Shown: positions 1 through 8,546, numbered from the stretch's first letter. The stretch is DNA of 33,543 bases from an uncultured Clostridia bacterium (GCA_947627345.1 CANQVS010000021.1:1-33543); one strand, 5' to 3'. The notes: generated by a model not told the origin, from the letters alone. Numbers and translations: made by a program.

Positions 1-1332
1 TACGAACACCCCGACCCGAGGCGGGGAGAACATCCCGATTGGGGAACATTTATATTTAACTATGAGAGAAACGAGGTCAGAAACTTCCTTATCGCAAGCG
101 GACTTTACTGGCTTAATAAATTCCACATCGACGGCCTGAGAGTAGACGCGGTTGCGTCTATGCTCTACTTAGACTACGGCAAAAGCGATGGCCAGTGGCT
201 TCCGAATATTTACGGAGGCAGGGAAAATTTAGACGCCGTTGAATTCTTTAAACACCTCAACTCTATGGTTGAGCAGTACGCTCCCGGCACTCTTGTAATT
301 GCAGAGGAGAGTACGGCGTGGGCAGGCGTTACAAAGGACGTTGAGCAGGACGGTCTTGGATTTGCGCTAAAATGGAATATGGGCTGGATGAACGACTTTT
401 TGGAGTATATCTCAAAAGACCCCGTTTACCGTCAGTATGAACACGGCAAACTGACTTTCTCTATGATTTACGCTTATACGGAAAAATTTATTCAGGTTCT
501 TTCCCACGACGAGGTCGTTTACGGAAAATGCTCGATGATTAATAAGATGCCGGGCGACGACTGGCAGAAGTTTGCGAATCTGCGTACGGCTTACGGATTT
601 ATGTACGCCCACCCCGGTAAAAAGCTCCTCTTTATGGGACAGGATTTCGCGCAATATGACGAGTGGAACTCACAAGTCGGACTGCAGTGGTTTTTAATTG
701 ACGACAACGAAAACAATGCCAATATGCAGAAATACTTCCGCGCGCTCCAGCATTTCTACCTTTCGCACAGCGCGATGTATGAGCTCGACTTTGACCCATC
801 GGGATTTGAGTGGATGAGCTGTGATGACGCGCAAAGCTCAATTGTAAGCCTTGTACGTAAAACGAAGAACGGAAAGAAATCGGTACTCTTTATCTGCAAC
901 TTTACTCCCGTTCCGCGCGAGGGCTACCGCGTAGGCGTTCCAAACCTCGGAAACTATAAGGCGGTATTCAACAGCGATGACGAGCAGTTCGGCGGTACGG
1001 GCGACTATGTTCAGACCGACAAAAAGGCACAAAGAGTTGCGTGGAACTACAAGAAGCAGAGTATCGAGGTTGACGTTCCTCCGCTTTCGATGATTGCTTT
1101 TGAATATAATCACACTATGCCTAAGCCCGAGGGAGAAACTAAGAAAAAGACGGTAAAGAAAACGACAGCAAAAAAGCCTGCCTCCAAAAAGACAGCTAAG
1201 GCTAATAAAAAAAGCAGTGCTGAAAAAATTTCGGAAAAACCCGACTCAAAAGCAGCGGTAAAGAAAGAAACCGCTGAAAAAGCCGATGAGAAAAAGGCTT
1301 CTGCTGAAAAATCAGAGCCTAAGGAAAAGTAA
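1..1332 (+). CDS. glgB: 1,4-alpha-glucan branching enzyme, 3' part (5' end outside window)
   Basis: C-terminal 443 residues of a GH13 glycogen branching enzyme, which cuts alpha-1,4 glucan and re-attaches it through alpha-1,6 bonds. The reading frame is open from base 1, so the start lies upstream. Conserved GH13 blocks are visible: [11 protein letters not shown] with the nucleophile Asp near residue 49 of the fragment, VIAEEST near 100-105, and LSHDEV with the transition-state Asp near 170. The usual C-terminal beta domain follows and ends at about [13 protein letters not shown]. Odd: about 65 further residues are almost only K, A, E, S and T ([16 protein letters not shown] type), resembling a histone H1-like tail and not part of a normal GlgB. 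A strong terminator follows the stop. The last 30 bases of the gene are found again near 8653. Confidence 0.95.
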   Translation, partial: YEHPDPRRGEHPDWGTFIFNYERNEVRNFLIASGLYWLNKFHIDGLRVDAVASMLYLDYGKSDGQWLPNIYGGRENLDAVEFFKHLNSMVEQYAPGTLVIAEESTAWAGVTKDVEQDGLGFALKWNMGWMNDFLEYISKDPVYRQYEHGKLTFSMIYAYTEKFIQVLSHDEVVYGKCSMINKMPGDDWQKFANLRTAYGFMYAHPGKKLLFMGQDFAQYDEWNSQVGLQWFLIDDNENNANMQKYFRALQHFYLSHSAMYELDFDPSGFEWMSCDDAQSSIVSLVRKTKNGKKSVLFICNFTPVPREGYRVGVPNLGNYKAVFNSDDEQFGGTGDYVQTDKKAQRVAWNYKKQSIEVDVPPLSMIAFEYNHTMPKPEGETKKKTVKKTTAKKPASKKTAKANKKSSAEKISEKPDSKAAVKKETAEKADEKKASAEKSEPKEK

Positions 1333-1543
1333 TTAAAAAGTAATATAACCCCCTCCCGAATTTTTCGGGAGGGGGTTATTGATATATTTTGTTTATTCAA
1401 TTTGCAATTTTGCAGTTAAGGTGAGAGGTCGTTATTTTTCGTCTAAATATTTTTCGACTATTGCACCAAAGCCGTAGAGTTTAAAGGAGGAAATAACAGA
1501 TAATAATGTGCCTGCTATTATAATTCCAAATCCGCAACCTATG
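1301..1543 (+). repeat. Direct repeat, copy A (glgB tail + terminator + membrane-protein 3' end)
   Basis: About 240 bases covering the last glgB codons, the terminator, the spacer and the 3' end of the small membrane-protein gene recur at 8653-8892 with about 90% identity and a few small indels. The offset is 7352 bases. Copy A is the intact one. Confidence 0.9.
1347..1377 (+). terminator. Intrinsic terminator of glgB
   Basis: Perfect 14-bp inverted repeat (AACCCCCTCCCGAA, 3-base loop, TTCGGGAGGGGGTT) 14 bases after the glgB stop. It is GC-rich in an AT-rich setting. It could also serve the converging minus-strand gene that ends at 1432. Confidence 0.85.
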
Positions 1544-1734
1544 TAAATTTCCGATAAAGCATCACCCATAATAGGCAGATGAGAGTTTTGTGTTTCTATT
1601 GCATTTCTAAAAATAACAATACCGAAAATTAAACTCGCTGATATTCCGACTATTAAAATTATTATTGCAAGTCTTTTGAGTTTTTTCCCGATGTTACTGA
1701 ATATTTCATCAAATACATCTTTTTTTTGAGACAT
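1432..1734 (-). CDS. Small membrane protein, unknown function
   Basis: A 100-residue protein with two hydrophobic segments (about 20-42 and 63-84), a basic N-terminus and a short charged C-terminus ending YLDEK. I chose the ATG at 1734 (MSQKKDVF) over the ATG nine codons upstream because AAGGAG at 1741-1746 sits 6 bases before it. No family recognised. It is last in a long minus-strand series of exported-protein genes. Its final ~33 codons are duplicated as a fragment near 8784-8883. Confidence 0.7.
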   Translation of the reverse strand: MSQKKDVFDEIFSNIGKKLKRLAIIILIVGISASLIFGIVIFRNAIETQNSHLPIMGDALSEIYIGCGFGIIIAGTLLSVISSFKLYGFGAIVEKYLDEK

Positions 1735-1781
1735 AATAGTCTCCTTATCATATTTACTCATTTGCGGCAGCCACTTTCATC

Positions 1782-2324
1782 TTAAAAAATATTAAAAACA
1801 GTTTTATTAGATACTTCATCAAGGAATTCTGCTCGACCTGTAGACGGGTTTACATAAATTGAACCCACAAGAACATTAGGTTCTTTACGAGCGGTCGTTC
1901 TAACAATATAACAGTATTTGTTGGATGTACTTTCATAATCACAGTATTCGCTTGCGTTCAAATATTTACATTTTTTATGTTTTGAAAAATACTTGTTAAT
2001 CTTATTCCTTAACGAGGCAATTGTATGTTTTTTTACTGTTATTTTAAACTTATAAACGGACTTCCCTTTTTTAGCAGTAATAATTACTTTTCCTGTTTTC
2101 TTTGTATGTATTTTTCCGTTTTTAACAGTTGCAATTTTTTTGTTTTTAGATTTCCATTTTAAGTTTTTCTTTTTTACTTTAAGCTTTAGTGTGTTTCCGA
2201 CATATATTTTTTTACTTATTTTCATTGTTTTTGCCTCTGAAACTATTGTAAAAATACTGAACATAGAGATTACAATGATTAATACAAAAAACCTTTTTAT
2301 TACCTTTGCTTGTAACTTAAACAT
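1782..2324 (-). CDS. Exported Big_2 (bacterial Ig-like) domain protein
   Basis: 180 residues. A signal peptide (basic start, hydrophobic stretch at about 10-28, cleavage around SEA-K) is followed by a lysine-rich Big_2-type domain at about 32-98, with the typical pattern of KKIYVGNTLKLKVKK, then WKSKNKKIATVKNGKI, then GKVIITAKKG. The remainder (100-180) is an unrecognised Cys-containing domain. Big_2 domains are Ig-like folds common on surface and secreted proteins; ligand unknown. The Shine-Dalgarno is weak (AAAGAATT), so expression may depend on read-through from upstream. Similar Big_2 segments occur in the genes at 6384 and 25457. Confidence 0.75.
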   Translation of the reverse strand: MFKLQAKVIKRFFVLIIVISMFSIFTIVSEAKTMKISKKIYVGNTLKLKVKKKNLKWKSKNKKIATVKNGKIHTKKTGKVIITAKKGKSVYKFKITVKKHTIASLRNKINKYFSKHKKCKYLNASEYCDYESTSNKYCYIVRTTARKEPNVLVGSIYVNPSTGRAEFLDEVSNKTVFNIF

Positions 2325-2351
2325 TTTTTGTAATTCTTTTTTTATTAACTG

Positions 2352-3233
2352 TTAATTTGTTATGTATTGCAAATTAGAATGAATTGAATACCCTGTGCTT
2401 CCGGATGTCATTGATGTTACTTTACGATTAAAAGCAGTTTTTGATGCAGAATCAATTATTAAAAAATTCTTTTCAGACAGAGAGTTTACATTTTTTACAT
2501 CCTGATATCCAGATACACAGACATAATGTCCAGTAGAGCCGTTACCTTTAACACGGACTACTGCCGGCTTTCCGCTGTTAATGCTATTATAAAGAGCTTT
2601 TAATACAGCCTGTTTATTCGAAGCATTATGAGATTTATATCCTGCCTTGCTCCAACACGCAGTATAGCTGTATCTTCCTTTTGATTTTAAATAGCCCTCA
2701 CTATATTCTGTCCACTTGTGAGATTTTCCGTCAATAATATCTCTACAATATGCTAAAGCATAACATCCGCAGGGACCGCTGTTAGACTGATAACCGGTTT
2801 TCTTAATTATATTCCAATCAACATTGAGTTTCTTTGATGAGCTTGATGTATTTGAAGATTGTTTTTTTGGAGTATATCCTTTGTCTTTTAAAACTTTTAT
2901 CATTTTTTTGCGGGTATCCGGACCAAATGAACCATCTTTTTCTAATTTATATTTTTTCTGGAATGACTTTGTCGCCGACTTTGAGGCGGGTCCAAAAGAA
3001 CCATCGACATCAAGTTTAGCATTGATAGTAGTATTAAGAGCCGTCTGCACCCATTTAACATCTTTTCCGGTCATTACCGGGCTTTTATAATAAATGGCTC
3101 TTGTGGGCTCAGTGCCAACGTCCCACGGATTTTTACTACTCTTTGCAGAAGTGGAAAACGTTACTGCGCCTAATACAGAAAATACGCTGATGATTGATAA
3201 TAGTAAAGATACTATTTTTTTGAATTTTGTCAT
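2352..3233 (-). CDS. Exported PG-binding / C39-like cysteine peptidase
   Basis: 293 residues from the ATG at 3233 (MTKFKK), chosen because AAGGAAG lies 7 bases upstream. Signal peptide 1-30 (ends FSTSAK). Residues 45-118 contain a PG_binding_1-like domain (KSPVMTGKDVKWVQTAL, then VDGSFGPASKSATKSFQKK). After a Ser-rich linker (125-135), residues 137-293 look like a C39-family papain-like peptidase: Cys155 in SGPCGCYALAY, His236 in TGHYVCVSGY, Asp261 in FLIIDSASK. Known role of the families: binding cell-wall glycan and cleaving peptides. Substrate here is unknown; a wall-acting or bacteriocin-type peptidase is possible. The domain assignment is from motifs only. Confidence 0.8.
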   Translation of the reverse strand: MTKFKKIVSLLLSIISVFSVLGAVTFSTSAKSSKNPWDVGTEPTRAIYYKSPVMTGKDVKWVQTALNTTINAKLDVDGSFGPASKSATKSFQKKYKLEKDGSFGPDTRKKMIKVLKDKGYTPKKQSSNTSSSSKKLNVDWNIIKKTGYQSNSGPCGCYALAYCRDIIDGKSHKWTEYSEGYLKSKGRYSYTACWSKAGYKSHNASNKQAVLKALYNSINSGKPAVVRVKGNGSTGHYVCVSGYQDVKNVNSLSEKNFLIIDSASKTAFNRKVTSMTSGSTGYSIHSNLQYITN

Positions 3234-3377
3234 TTTAAGACTTCCTTTCTGTGCTTTGCACAATTATTTTATTTACAGCATTTCTTAATAAAATGTGCTG
3301 TTTTTAAGATAATACATTATAAATTGCAAATTTATTATGTTTTGATGTTATTTGCAACTTAACTTATAAGTTTTTAA
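3231..3377. repeat. Duplicated intergenic segment, copy A
   Basis: The start codon region of the C39-like peptidase gene, the intergenic spacer and the 3' end of the downstream propeller-like gene match 5111-5254 closely. Shared stretches include the CTGTGCTTTGCACAATTATT block and the common gene end AACTTATAAGTTTTTAA. It marks an internal duplication within the exported-protein run. Confidence 0.85.
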
Positions 3378-4478
3378 TTTGCTCCCTTTATAGCTAACAA
3401 ATAAATATCCGGCGGAAACCCAACAGTCAGTACCGGCAGAAATAGATTTTTTACCATTAATTTTGCAGGAAACAAGTTTATTTCCTTTAAGTTTTTTTAC
3501 CGTTATTTTTTTAATGTCTTTTATAAAATATAAAGATTTTGTATGCTTCATATCCGCTTTAACTTGATGATAACCAATACTTGATAATTTGTATTTCTTA
3601 CCTGTTTTTAACATAAATTTATATAAATTTGTGTTTTTTTCAAATATTGCGTATTTTCCTTTTGAATCTACAATTTCCACAAGAGCCTTATCCGGTAATT
3701 GTTTAGATTTAACCTTTTTGTTATTAGTTCCTATGGTGTATATATAGTTTTTGGTACGCATATAACCGTCTCTTTGAGATTTTTCATCATATTTCCATAA
3801 TGATATTTTATTTGGAGAGGGATTGAAATCAGTTGCATTTGTTTTAGATAAAACTTTACTTATTTTATTATTCCTAAGATTAATTCGCCATGTGTTTTGC
3901 GTTGAGCGTTCGCCCAGAGCGCCGGAATCATTAGAGAAATAAATATATCCATTATGATAAGTGGCATTATTAGCAGAATGTTTTTTTGATATACACTTCA
4001 TTCTGCCATTAGAAATAGTTATCTGATAAATTTTTCCGTCCATCATATTAAGAAAATATGCTTTTCCATGATATAAAGTAATAAAATATTCAAACTGGTT
4101 GTCACTCATATTGGGTAAACAACACTTCCGTTTATATCCTTTTTTCAAATTTGTTTTCATCAACCAATAATTCTCCGGGCCGTAAGCAATAAAATAGGCT
4201 TTTTTACCATCAGAAACAACAGAAGTTTTTAATACATCTAACCATTTTCTACCAACAACTTTTTTTAATTTAGCTGTGCATGATTTCTTAACATAGATTC
4301 CTTTTAACGTCGAAAAAATATATTTTCCGCCTACATACAGTAACTCATCACCATACAAAGAGCCTGTGGAAACCTTGTAATTATTTTTTACTGGTTTTGC
4401 CGAAACTGAAACTATTGATAATGATGTGATTGTTATAATAACACATAGCGCCAAAGATATTATTTTTTTCACAATCAA
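3348..4478 (-). CDS. Exported propeller-like repeat protein, paralogue 1
   Basis: 376 residues with a signal peptide (MIVKKIISLALC..., cleavage near VSAK). The mature part is built of short repeated blocks of the type 'YVGGKYIFSTLKGIYVKK', 'SDGKKAYFIAYGP', 'YHGKAYFLNMMDGKIYQI' and 'YHNGYIYFSND', typical of beta-propeller or DUF5050-like surface proteins. It is a paralogue of 5225-6367; the ends are especially alike (CKINGKKSIS..., GSKLKTYKLSCK). The start is TTG at 4478, whose first bases overlap the TGA stop of the upstream gene; a GTG two codons later is an alternative. AAAGGAG lies just upstream, so translational coupling is likely. Function unknown. Confidence 0.65.
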   Translation of the reverse strand: MIVKKIISLALCVIITITSLSIVSVSAKPVKNNYKVSTGSLYGDELLYVGGKYIFSTLKGIYVKKSCTAKLKKVVGRKWLDVLKTSVVSDGKKAYFIAYGPENYWLMKTNLKKGYKRKCCLPNMSDNQFEYFITLYHGKAYFLNMMDGKIYQITISNGRMKCISKKHSANNATYHNGYIYFSNDSGALGERSTQNTWRINLRNNKISKVLSKTNATDFNPSPNKISLWKYDEKSQRDGYMRTKNYIYTIGTNNKKVKSKQLPDKALVEIVDSKGKYAIFEKNTNLYKFMLKTGKKYKLSSIGYHQVKADMKHTKSLYFIKDIKKITVKKLKGNKLVSCKINGKKSISAGTDCWVSAGYLFVSYKGSKLKTYKLSCK

Positions 4479-5113
4479 ACAGCTCCTTTACATTTTCTAT
4501 ACTTAATACTTGTGGCTACGAATTTATAAGAGGATTTCTTATTTTTCTTTGCTTTTAATGTAATTTTACACTGTTTTTTTATTGTTTTGTCGTAACTGTA
4601 TTTAATTTTTCCCGTTACCTTAACAGTATAAATCTTTCCTTTTTTTGTTACTTTGTTAATTGAGTATATCGGAAATATATTGCCTAAATCCCCGCCCGTA
4701 TATATATAATCTTCATCATAATAATCATATTTATTTTTACCTAAAAATCCGTAGCACTCAATTTTCTTAACCTTCTTACCAAATAAATTAAATACTGTAT
4801 TTTTGAGTTCTTTCTTTGTATAGGAATAATCATCATTAAAACCATATCGTACATAAGCCGCAACAGATAATCTTGTTTTATTATTATTTTTTACGGTTAT
4901 AGTTTTCTTGCTAACGCCCAACGAAGAACCAATGCAATATGTAGATAACCTTTTAACTAACTTTTTGAAATTTCTATTTTTGGTCATACTGCTCGTCACT
5001 TTATTAATATGTTTCTTTTGCGTTGTAGAATTTGCAGTAGTTGACATACTTATTGCAGAAACAACCAAAATTATTGCTATAAGCAACGAAACTAATTTTT
5101 TAAATTTTTTCAT
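4475..5113 (-). CDS. Exported lysine-rich protein, unknown
   Basis: 212 residues. Signal peptide at 1-28 (MKKFKKLVSLLIAII..., STTAN), very like that of the C39-like peptidase. The rest is a basic, Tyr-rich domain with no recognised family; a region around 95-150 (YDYYDEDYIYTGGDLGNIFPIYS) is more acidic. The upstream region is a copy of the one before the peptidase gene, but the Shine-Dalgarno has changed from AAGGAAG to AATGAAG, so translation may be weaker. The stop overlaps the start of the downstream gene. Confidence 0.6.
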   Translation of the reverse strand: MKKFKKLVSLLIAIILVVSAISMSTTANSTTQKKHINKVTSSMTKNRNFKKLVKRLSTYCIGSSLGVSKKTITVKNNNKTRLSVAAYVRYGFNDDYSYTKKELKNTVFNLFGKKVKKIECYGFLGKNKYDYYDEDYIYTGGDLGNIFPIYSINKVTKKGKIYTVKVTGKIKYSYDKTIKKQCKITLKAKKNKKSSYKFVATSIKYRKCKGAV

Positions 5114-5254
5114 TTTAACACTTCATTTCTGTGCTTTGCACAATTATTTTATTTACAGCATTCTTAATAAAATGTGTTATTTTAAGATAATTCCTTATAA
5201 ATTACAAATAAGTAAGTTCTAATGTTATTTGTAACTTAACTTATAAGTTTTTAA
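5111..5254. repeat. Duplicated intergenic segment, copy B
   Basis: Second copy of the segment at 3231-3377: gene start, spacer, and 3' end of the second propeller-like gene, with scattered substitutions and small deletions. Confidence 0.85.
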
Positions 5255-6367
5255 CTTACCGTTTTTGTCTACAATAAGATGTTTATCGGCAATCCAAAAA
5301 TTTTTAATATTTTTATTTGATATATGGGATTTACCGTTTATTTTACAGGGTTTGCTTTTTGTACCGGTTAATATATTAATACTTAATTTTGGACTTTTAT
5401 TCTTAGAAAAATATACTCTGTTGTTCGTATTTACATCGGTGAGTACTTCACAGGTATTATCATCTGATGTTATATATGTGCTTTTTCCGCTTTTTAAATT
5501 AAATTTAAAATAAGCGCCGTTATGTTCTCCTGAACCATTGGACAAAATGGCATACTTCTTTTTAGCGTTTACATAGTCTATTTTCTCTATATTAACTTTT
5601 AATTTTTTAGATTTAAAAAACTTCCTGCCGTTAGTTGATGTGTATATGTTTTTAAGTTTAGTTTTAGTTGCAAATTTATTACAAGAATATGAAACTAATA
5701 CCAATCCATTTTCAGTATTACCGTTATTAAAATCGTACGAAATACCAATGTTATTTGAATGAAGATACGCAGATTTCAATATTGTTTTTTTCTTTCCGGT
5801 TTTTAAATCAAAAGAGTACAAGGGATATTCATCCACATCCGAATGTGCCCTTTGAGAGAATATTTTACCGCAAAAATATTTTCCGTACTGGCAACAAAAA
5901 GCGAAGTATTTGACTGATTTTGTTGATGTTTTCAGCTGATATATTGAACCTCCAGAATTCATTCCTGAGAAAAAATACAAACATCCGTTTTTAGCGGTTA
6001 TAAAATCCTGAAAATAAGAAACAGTTTTAACTTTTTTTAATTTTTTATTGCTTATTTTTAGACAATAAATACTGTCCTTTGAGCTTGATCTATTAACGGC
6101 AAAATAAATCTTTTTTCCGTTAGAAACATAATTACCCTTTATTTTTTTTGACGTAAGTTTTTTGGGCTTGCTCTTTATTGAATTTTTAATAAAAATACCC
6201 TTTGATGTTGAAATTATATATTTTTTCCCAATATGAAGTATGTTATGTGAGGATGTTTTATACCCAACGCTTTTTTTTGCGCCTGCGTTTATTGAAGTTA
6301 GTGTAATAGAACAGGCAATAATTAAAACTGTTAATAAATAACTTATCCACTTTTTAAATTTTGGCAT
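5225..6367 (-). CDS. Exported propeller-like repeat protein, paralogue 2
   Basis: 380 residues. Signal peptide at 1-30 (hydrophobic LLTVLIIACSITL, cleavage near NAGAK). Repeats of the type 'HIGKKYIISTSKGIFIKN', 'SNGKKIYFAVN', 'KNGCLYFFSGM' and 'YAILSNGSG' match those of the gene at 3348 in order and spacing, and the C-terminus (CKINGKSHIS..., KLKTYKLSYK) is nearly the same. The pair arose by duplication together with the flanking spacer. Probably a surface or secreted beta-propeller; partner unknown. It lies 16 bases downstream of the frameshifted gene at 6384-7294. Confidence 0.65.
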   Translation of the reverse strand: MPKFKKWISYLLTVLIIACSITLTSINAGAKKSVGYKTSSHNILHIGKKYIISTSKGIFIKNSIKSKPKKLTSKKIKGNYVSNGKKIYFAVNRSSSKDSIYCLKISNKKLKKVKTVSYFQDFITAKNGCLYFFSGMNSGGSIYQLKTSTKSVKYFAFCCQYGKYFCGKIFSQRAHSDVDEYPLYSFDLKTGKKKTILKSAYLHSNNIGISYDFNNGNTENGLVLVSYSCNKFATKTKLKNIYTSTNGRKFFKSKKLKVNIEKIDYVNAKKKYAILSNGSGEHNGAYFKFNLKSGKSTYITSDDNTCEVLTDVNTNNRVYFSKNKSPKLSINILTGTKSKPCKINGKSHISNKNIKNFWIADKHLIVDKNGKLKTYKLSYK

Positions 6368-6383
6368 AATGTAATCCCCCTAA

Positions 6384-7294
6384 TTATTTAACAATAACTT
6401 TACATTTAATTTTTACCCCGCGGTTTTTAACTGTAACGGTAACTTTCCCTCTCTTTTTCGCGGTAATTTTACCATTTTTATCTACCTTTACAACCTTTTT
6501 ATTGCTTGACGTAAAGCTTGCTTTTCCCTTTTTATTTTTTATTTTCAGCTTAAAGGTTTTTCCTTTTTTTAGTGTAACTGTCTTGCGGTTAAGTTTGGGT
6601 ATTTTCTTGTATGAAAACGCTTCATAGGATTTTGACAGTTCCGATTTAATCTTACTGATAGAGTAGCTGTCCCATCCGTAAGTTTCTAATAATTTTATTT
6701 TTGTTTTTGCATTGATAAGGTTTTTTGTTTTTGATTTGTTAAGTTTCTTATATGCTGATTTTGTTATTTTTTTATTTGAATCAAAAAGACTTCCTTTGTA
6801 ATATGTAGTAACATACTTTGAGGTGGTGCTGTCAACAAGTTCGGATTGTCTTGATGAATACATATTGCTTGTTACTTTACCTTTATTCTTACTGAATGTG
6901 TTTATAATATTTCCTGCCTCGTAGCTGTAGATTCCGCTTCTTAAAAGCCTTGCGTCTTTATTAAGCCACAGATATTTCTGATTCTTGGTATCATAATATC
7001 CTTTACTCGGGCCATAAAATATTCCGCTTGCCTTTACAAGTTTTGAATTTTTCATATAATATACGGTGCATTGAGATAATTGCAAATTCTCTACCGTAAT
7101 AAATTCCATTTTACCGTCGAAGTCTAAATCAGCAAAATAACAACAATTACGAATATATGATTTAATTATATTATTTTCTATAATTAAATTTATCAGTTTG
7201 GATTTGTAACTTGAGGCGTTGGTTGGAACAGTAACAAAGATACACATAACAAATATCATTACAGTTGATAAAAAATTGAAATTATTTTTCGCAT
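6384..7294 (-). pseudogene. Exported Big_2 protein with frameshift in the signal peptide
   Basis: The ATG at 7294 opens MRKIISIF and then hits a stop after 11 codons. Adding one T to the T6 run (plus-strand A run at 7270-7275) would give MRKIISIFLSTVMIFV..., a normal signal peptide that joins the long frame 6384-7259 (291 residues from an internal ATG at 7259). The paralogue at 7317-8063 has T7 at the matching place (8038-8044) and reads MKKIISIFLSAIIMVSG. The body has an FG-GAP/EF-hand-like motif FADLDFDGKMEFITV and a C-terminal Big_2 domain (KTVTLKKGKTFKLKI...). It could be a fresh loss of function, a slippage-controlled gene, or a sequencing error; the short form from 7259 could still be exported but lacks a good ribosome site. 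Confidence 0.75.
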
Positions 7295-7316
7295 TTCCTT
7301 AACCCTCAATCAATAT

Positions 7317-8063
7317 TTACTTATATAATTTTATATTTGCAAGAACAATCGTAGAATATGATGACCTATCAGACGATAAAATTTCTAATTTGCTAGCGTT
7401 TTGAATATTTATTTTTATACTTTTAGGTAAAGAATTTGCCTTAATATCTACAGTACTTACACAATAATCATCCGATAAAAAACTAACTGATGAATTATCC
7501 CCATTTCTACTATCATCTAATCCATATGTGAATGATAAGTATTTATATTTACCTTTCAAATTATAAATGGCATTACATCCCAGTCCGTAAATAGTTATAC
7601 CATTATAATACTTATCACCTGCCATGGACCTTGATTCACCATTTTTAAATACTTCATAATTATCCCCCGCATAAGGACTGTAAAGATTAACAAGATAATT
7701 ATTACATTTTAATGACCTTGTATTTGAATATTTGCTGTACTTTTTCTTGCCTCTAACTTTTTTATATGCCTTTAATTTATAAAAGTATTTGTTTCCGACA
7801 GTAAGTCTTTTATGGATATAAGAAGTGGTTTTTTTGCCAAAGGTTTTTAATTTCTTAAATTTACTTCCGCTCTTTTTGCAGTAAAGAACATAGCCTTTTG
7901 CTCCCTTTACCTTAGACCATTTAATTTTGAGTGTAGTAGTATCAATTGCAGTTATTGAACGTATCTTAGGCGACGGTACCTTTACTGATTTTGCACTTGC
8001 ATTAAAGCTAATTCCGGACACCATAATAATAGCTGATAAAAAAATTGAAATTATTTTTTTCAT
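7317..8063 (-). CDS. Exported Fn3 + NPCBM-like protein
   Basis: 248 residues from the ATG at 8063 (MKKIISIFLSAIIMVSG), signal peptide ending near NASAK. Residues 30-115 form a fibronectin type III domain (TTLKIKWSKVKGAKGYVLYCKK, then TVGNKYFYKLKAYKK). Residues 120-248 fit an NPCBM/NEW2-type carbohydrate-binding module (YYNGITIYGLGCNAIYNLKGKY, then LSFTYGLDDSRNG). This suggests glycan or surface binding; no catalytic domain is visible. It is the first gene of the minus-strand run and is driven by the consensus promoter at 8101-8129. Confidence 0.75.
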   Translation of the reverse strand: MKKIISIFLSAIIMVSGISFNASAKSVKVPSPKIRSITAIDTTTLKIKWSKVKGAKGYVLYCKKSGSKFKKLKTFGKKTTSYIHKRLTVGNKYFYKLKAYKKVRGKKKYSKYSNTRSLKCNNYLVNLYSPYAGDNYEVFKNGESRSMAGDKYYNGITIYGLGCNAIYNLKGKYKYLSFTYGLDDSRNGDNSSVSFLSDDYCVSTVDIKANSLPKSIKINIQNASKLEILSSDRSSYSTIVLANIKLYK

Positions 8064-8100
8064 TTTAGTAACCCCCATAGATATTATTTTATTGAATATT

Positions 8101-8129
8101 ATTATACCTTAAAGGTATAATTTTGTCAA
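8101..8129 (-). promoter_or_regulatory. Consensus promoter with embedded palindromic operator
   Basis: On the minus strand TTGACA (8124-8129), exactly 17 bases, then TATAAT (8101-8106). A perfect palindrome at 8101-8121 (core TTATACCTTAAAGGTATAA) covers the -10 and most of the spacer. Binding there would block RNA polymerase. The divergent XRE gene at 8178 is the obvious candidate repressor. Confidence 0.85.
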
Positions 8130-8177
8130 CAAAAAGTAATAATATTATTCCTGTAAAGTATATTTAGGAATGGTTTT

Positions 8178-8510
8178 ATGAATAGGATTACATTGCTTAG
8201 AAAAGAGAAGGGAATAAGTCAGGTTTCGCTTGCTATGAAACTGAATTTTTCTCAAAAAATGATAAGTGCATATGAAAACGGCAAAAGTGAGCCAAGCATT
8301 TCCACGTTAAAACGTCTTGCGGAGATATTCGATACGTCGGTGGATTATTTAATAAACTACACAGATATAAGAAATCCTATTGATAAAATTGCCCAAAGCG
8401 GACTTAGCGAGGAAGAATGTGAATTGCTTAATATTTACCGCTCGTTATCCGACAGAGGACAGCACATTGCTTTGGGAATGGTATTAGGACTTCAAAACGC
8501 GGAAAATTAA
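8178..8510 (+). CDS. XRE-family HTH transcriptional regulator
   Basis: 110 residues. HTH_3 domain at 1-62 (LLRKEKGISQVSLAMKLNFSQKMISAYENGKSEPSISTLKRLAEIFDTSVDYLI). The C-terminal 45 residues (LSEEECELLNIYRSLSDRGQHIALGMVLGL) fit the short dimerisation tail of small XRE repressors. AGGAATGG precedes the ATG. Divergent from the exported-protein run with a shared 114-bp spacer holding the palindrome, so it probably represses the run and perhaps itself. A 5' stub of a second copy lies at 10058. Confidence 0.9.
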   Translation: MNRITLLRKEKGISQVSLAMKLNFSQKMISAYENGKSEPSISTLKRLAEIFDTSVDYLINYTDIRNPIDKIAQSGLSEEECELLNIYRSLSDRGQHIALGMVLGLQNAEN

Positions 8511-8546
8511 GGACTGTTTTCTTTTATCAAGATACAGTCCTTAATT
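8505..8546 (+). terminator. Intrinsic terminator of the XRE gene
   Basis: A 13-bp stem (AATTAAGGACTGT with ACAGTCCTTAATT) that overlaps the XRE stop codon, followed by an AT-rich stretch. From 8547 to 8652 I see no gene; this is the junction between the two module copies. Confidence 0.7.
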
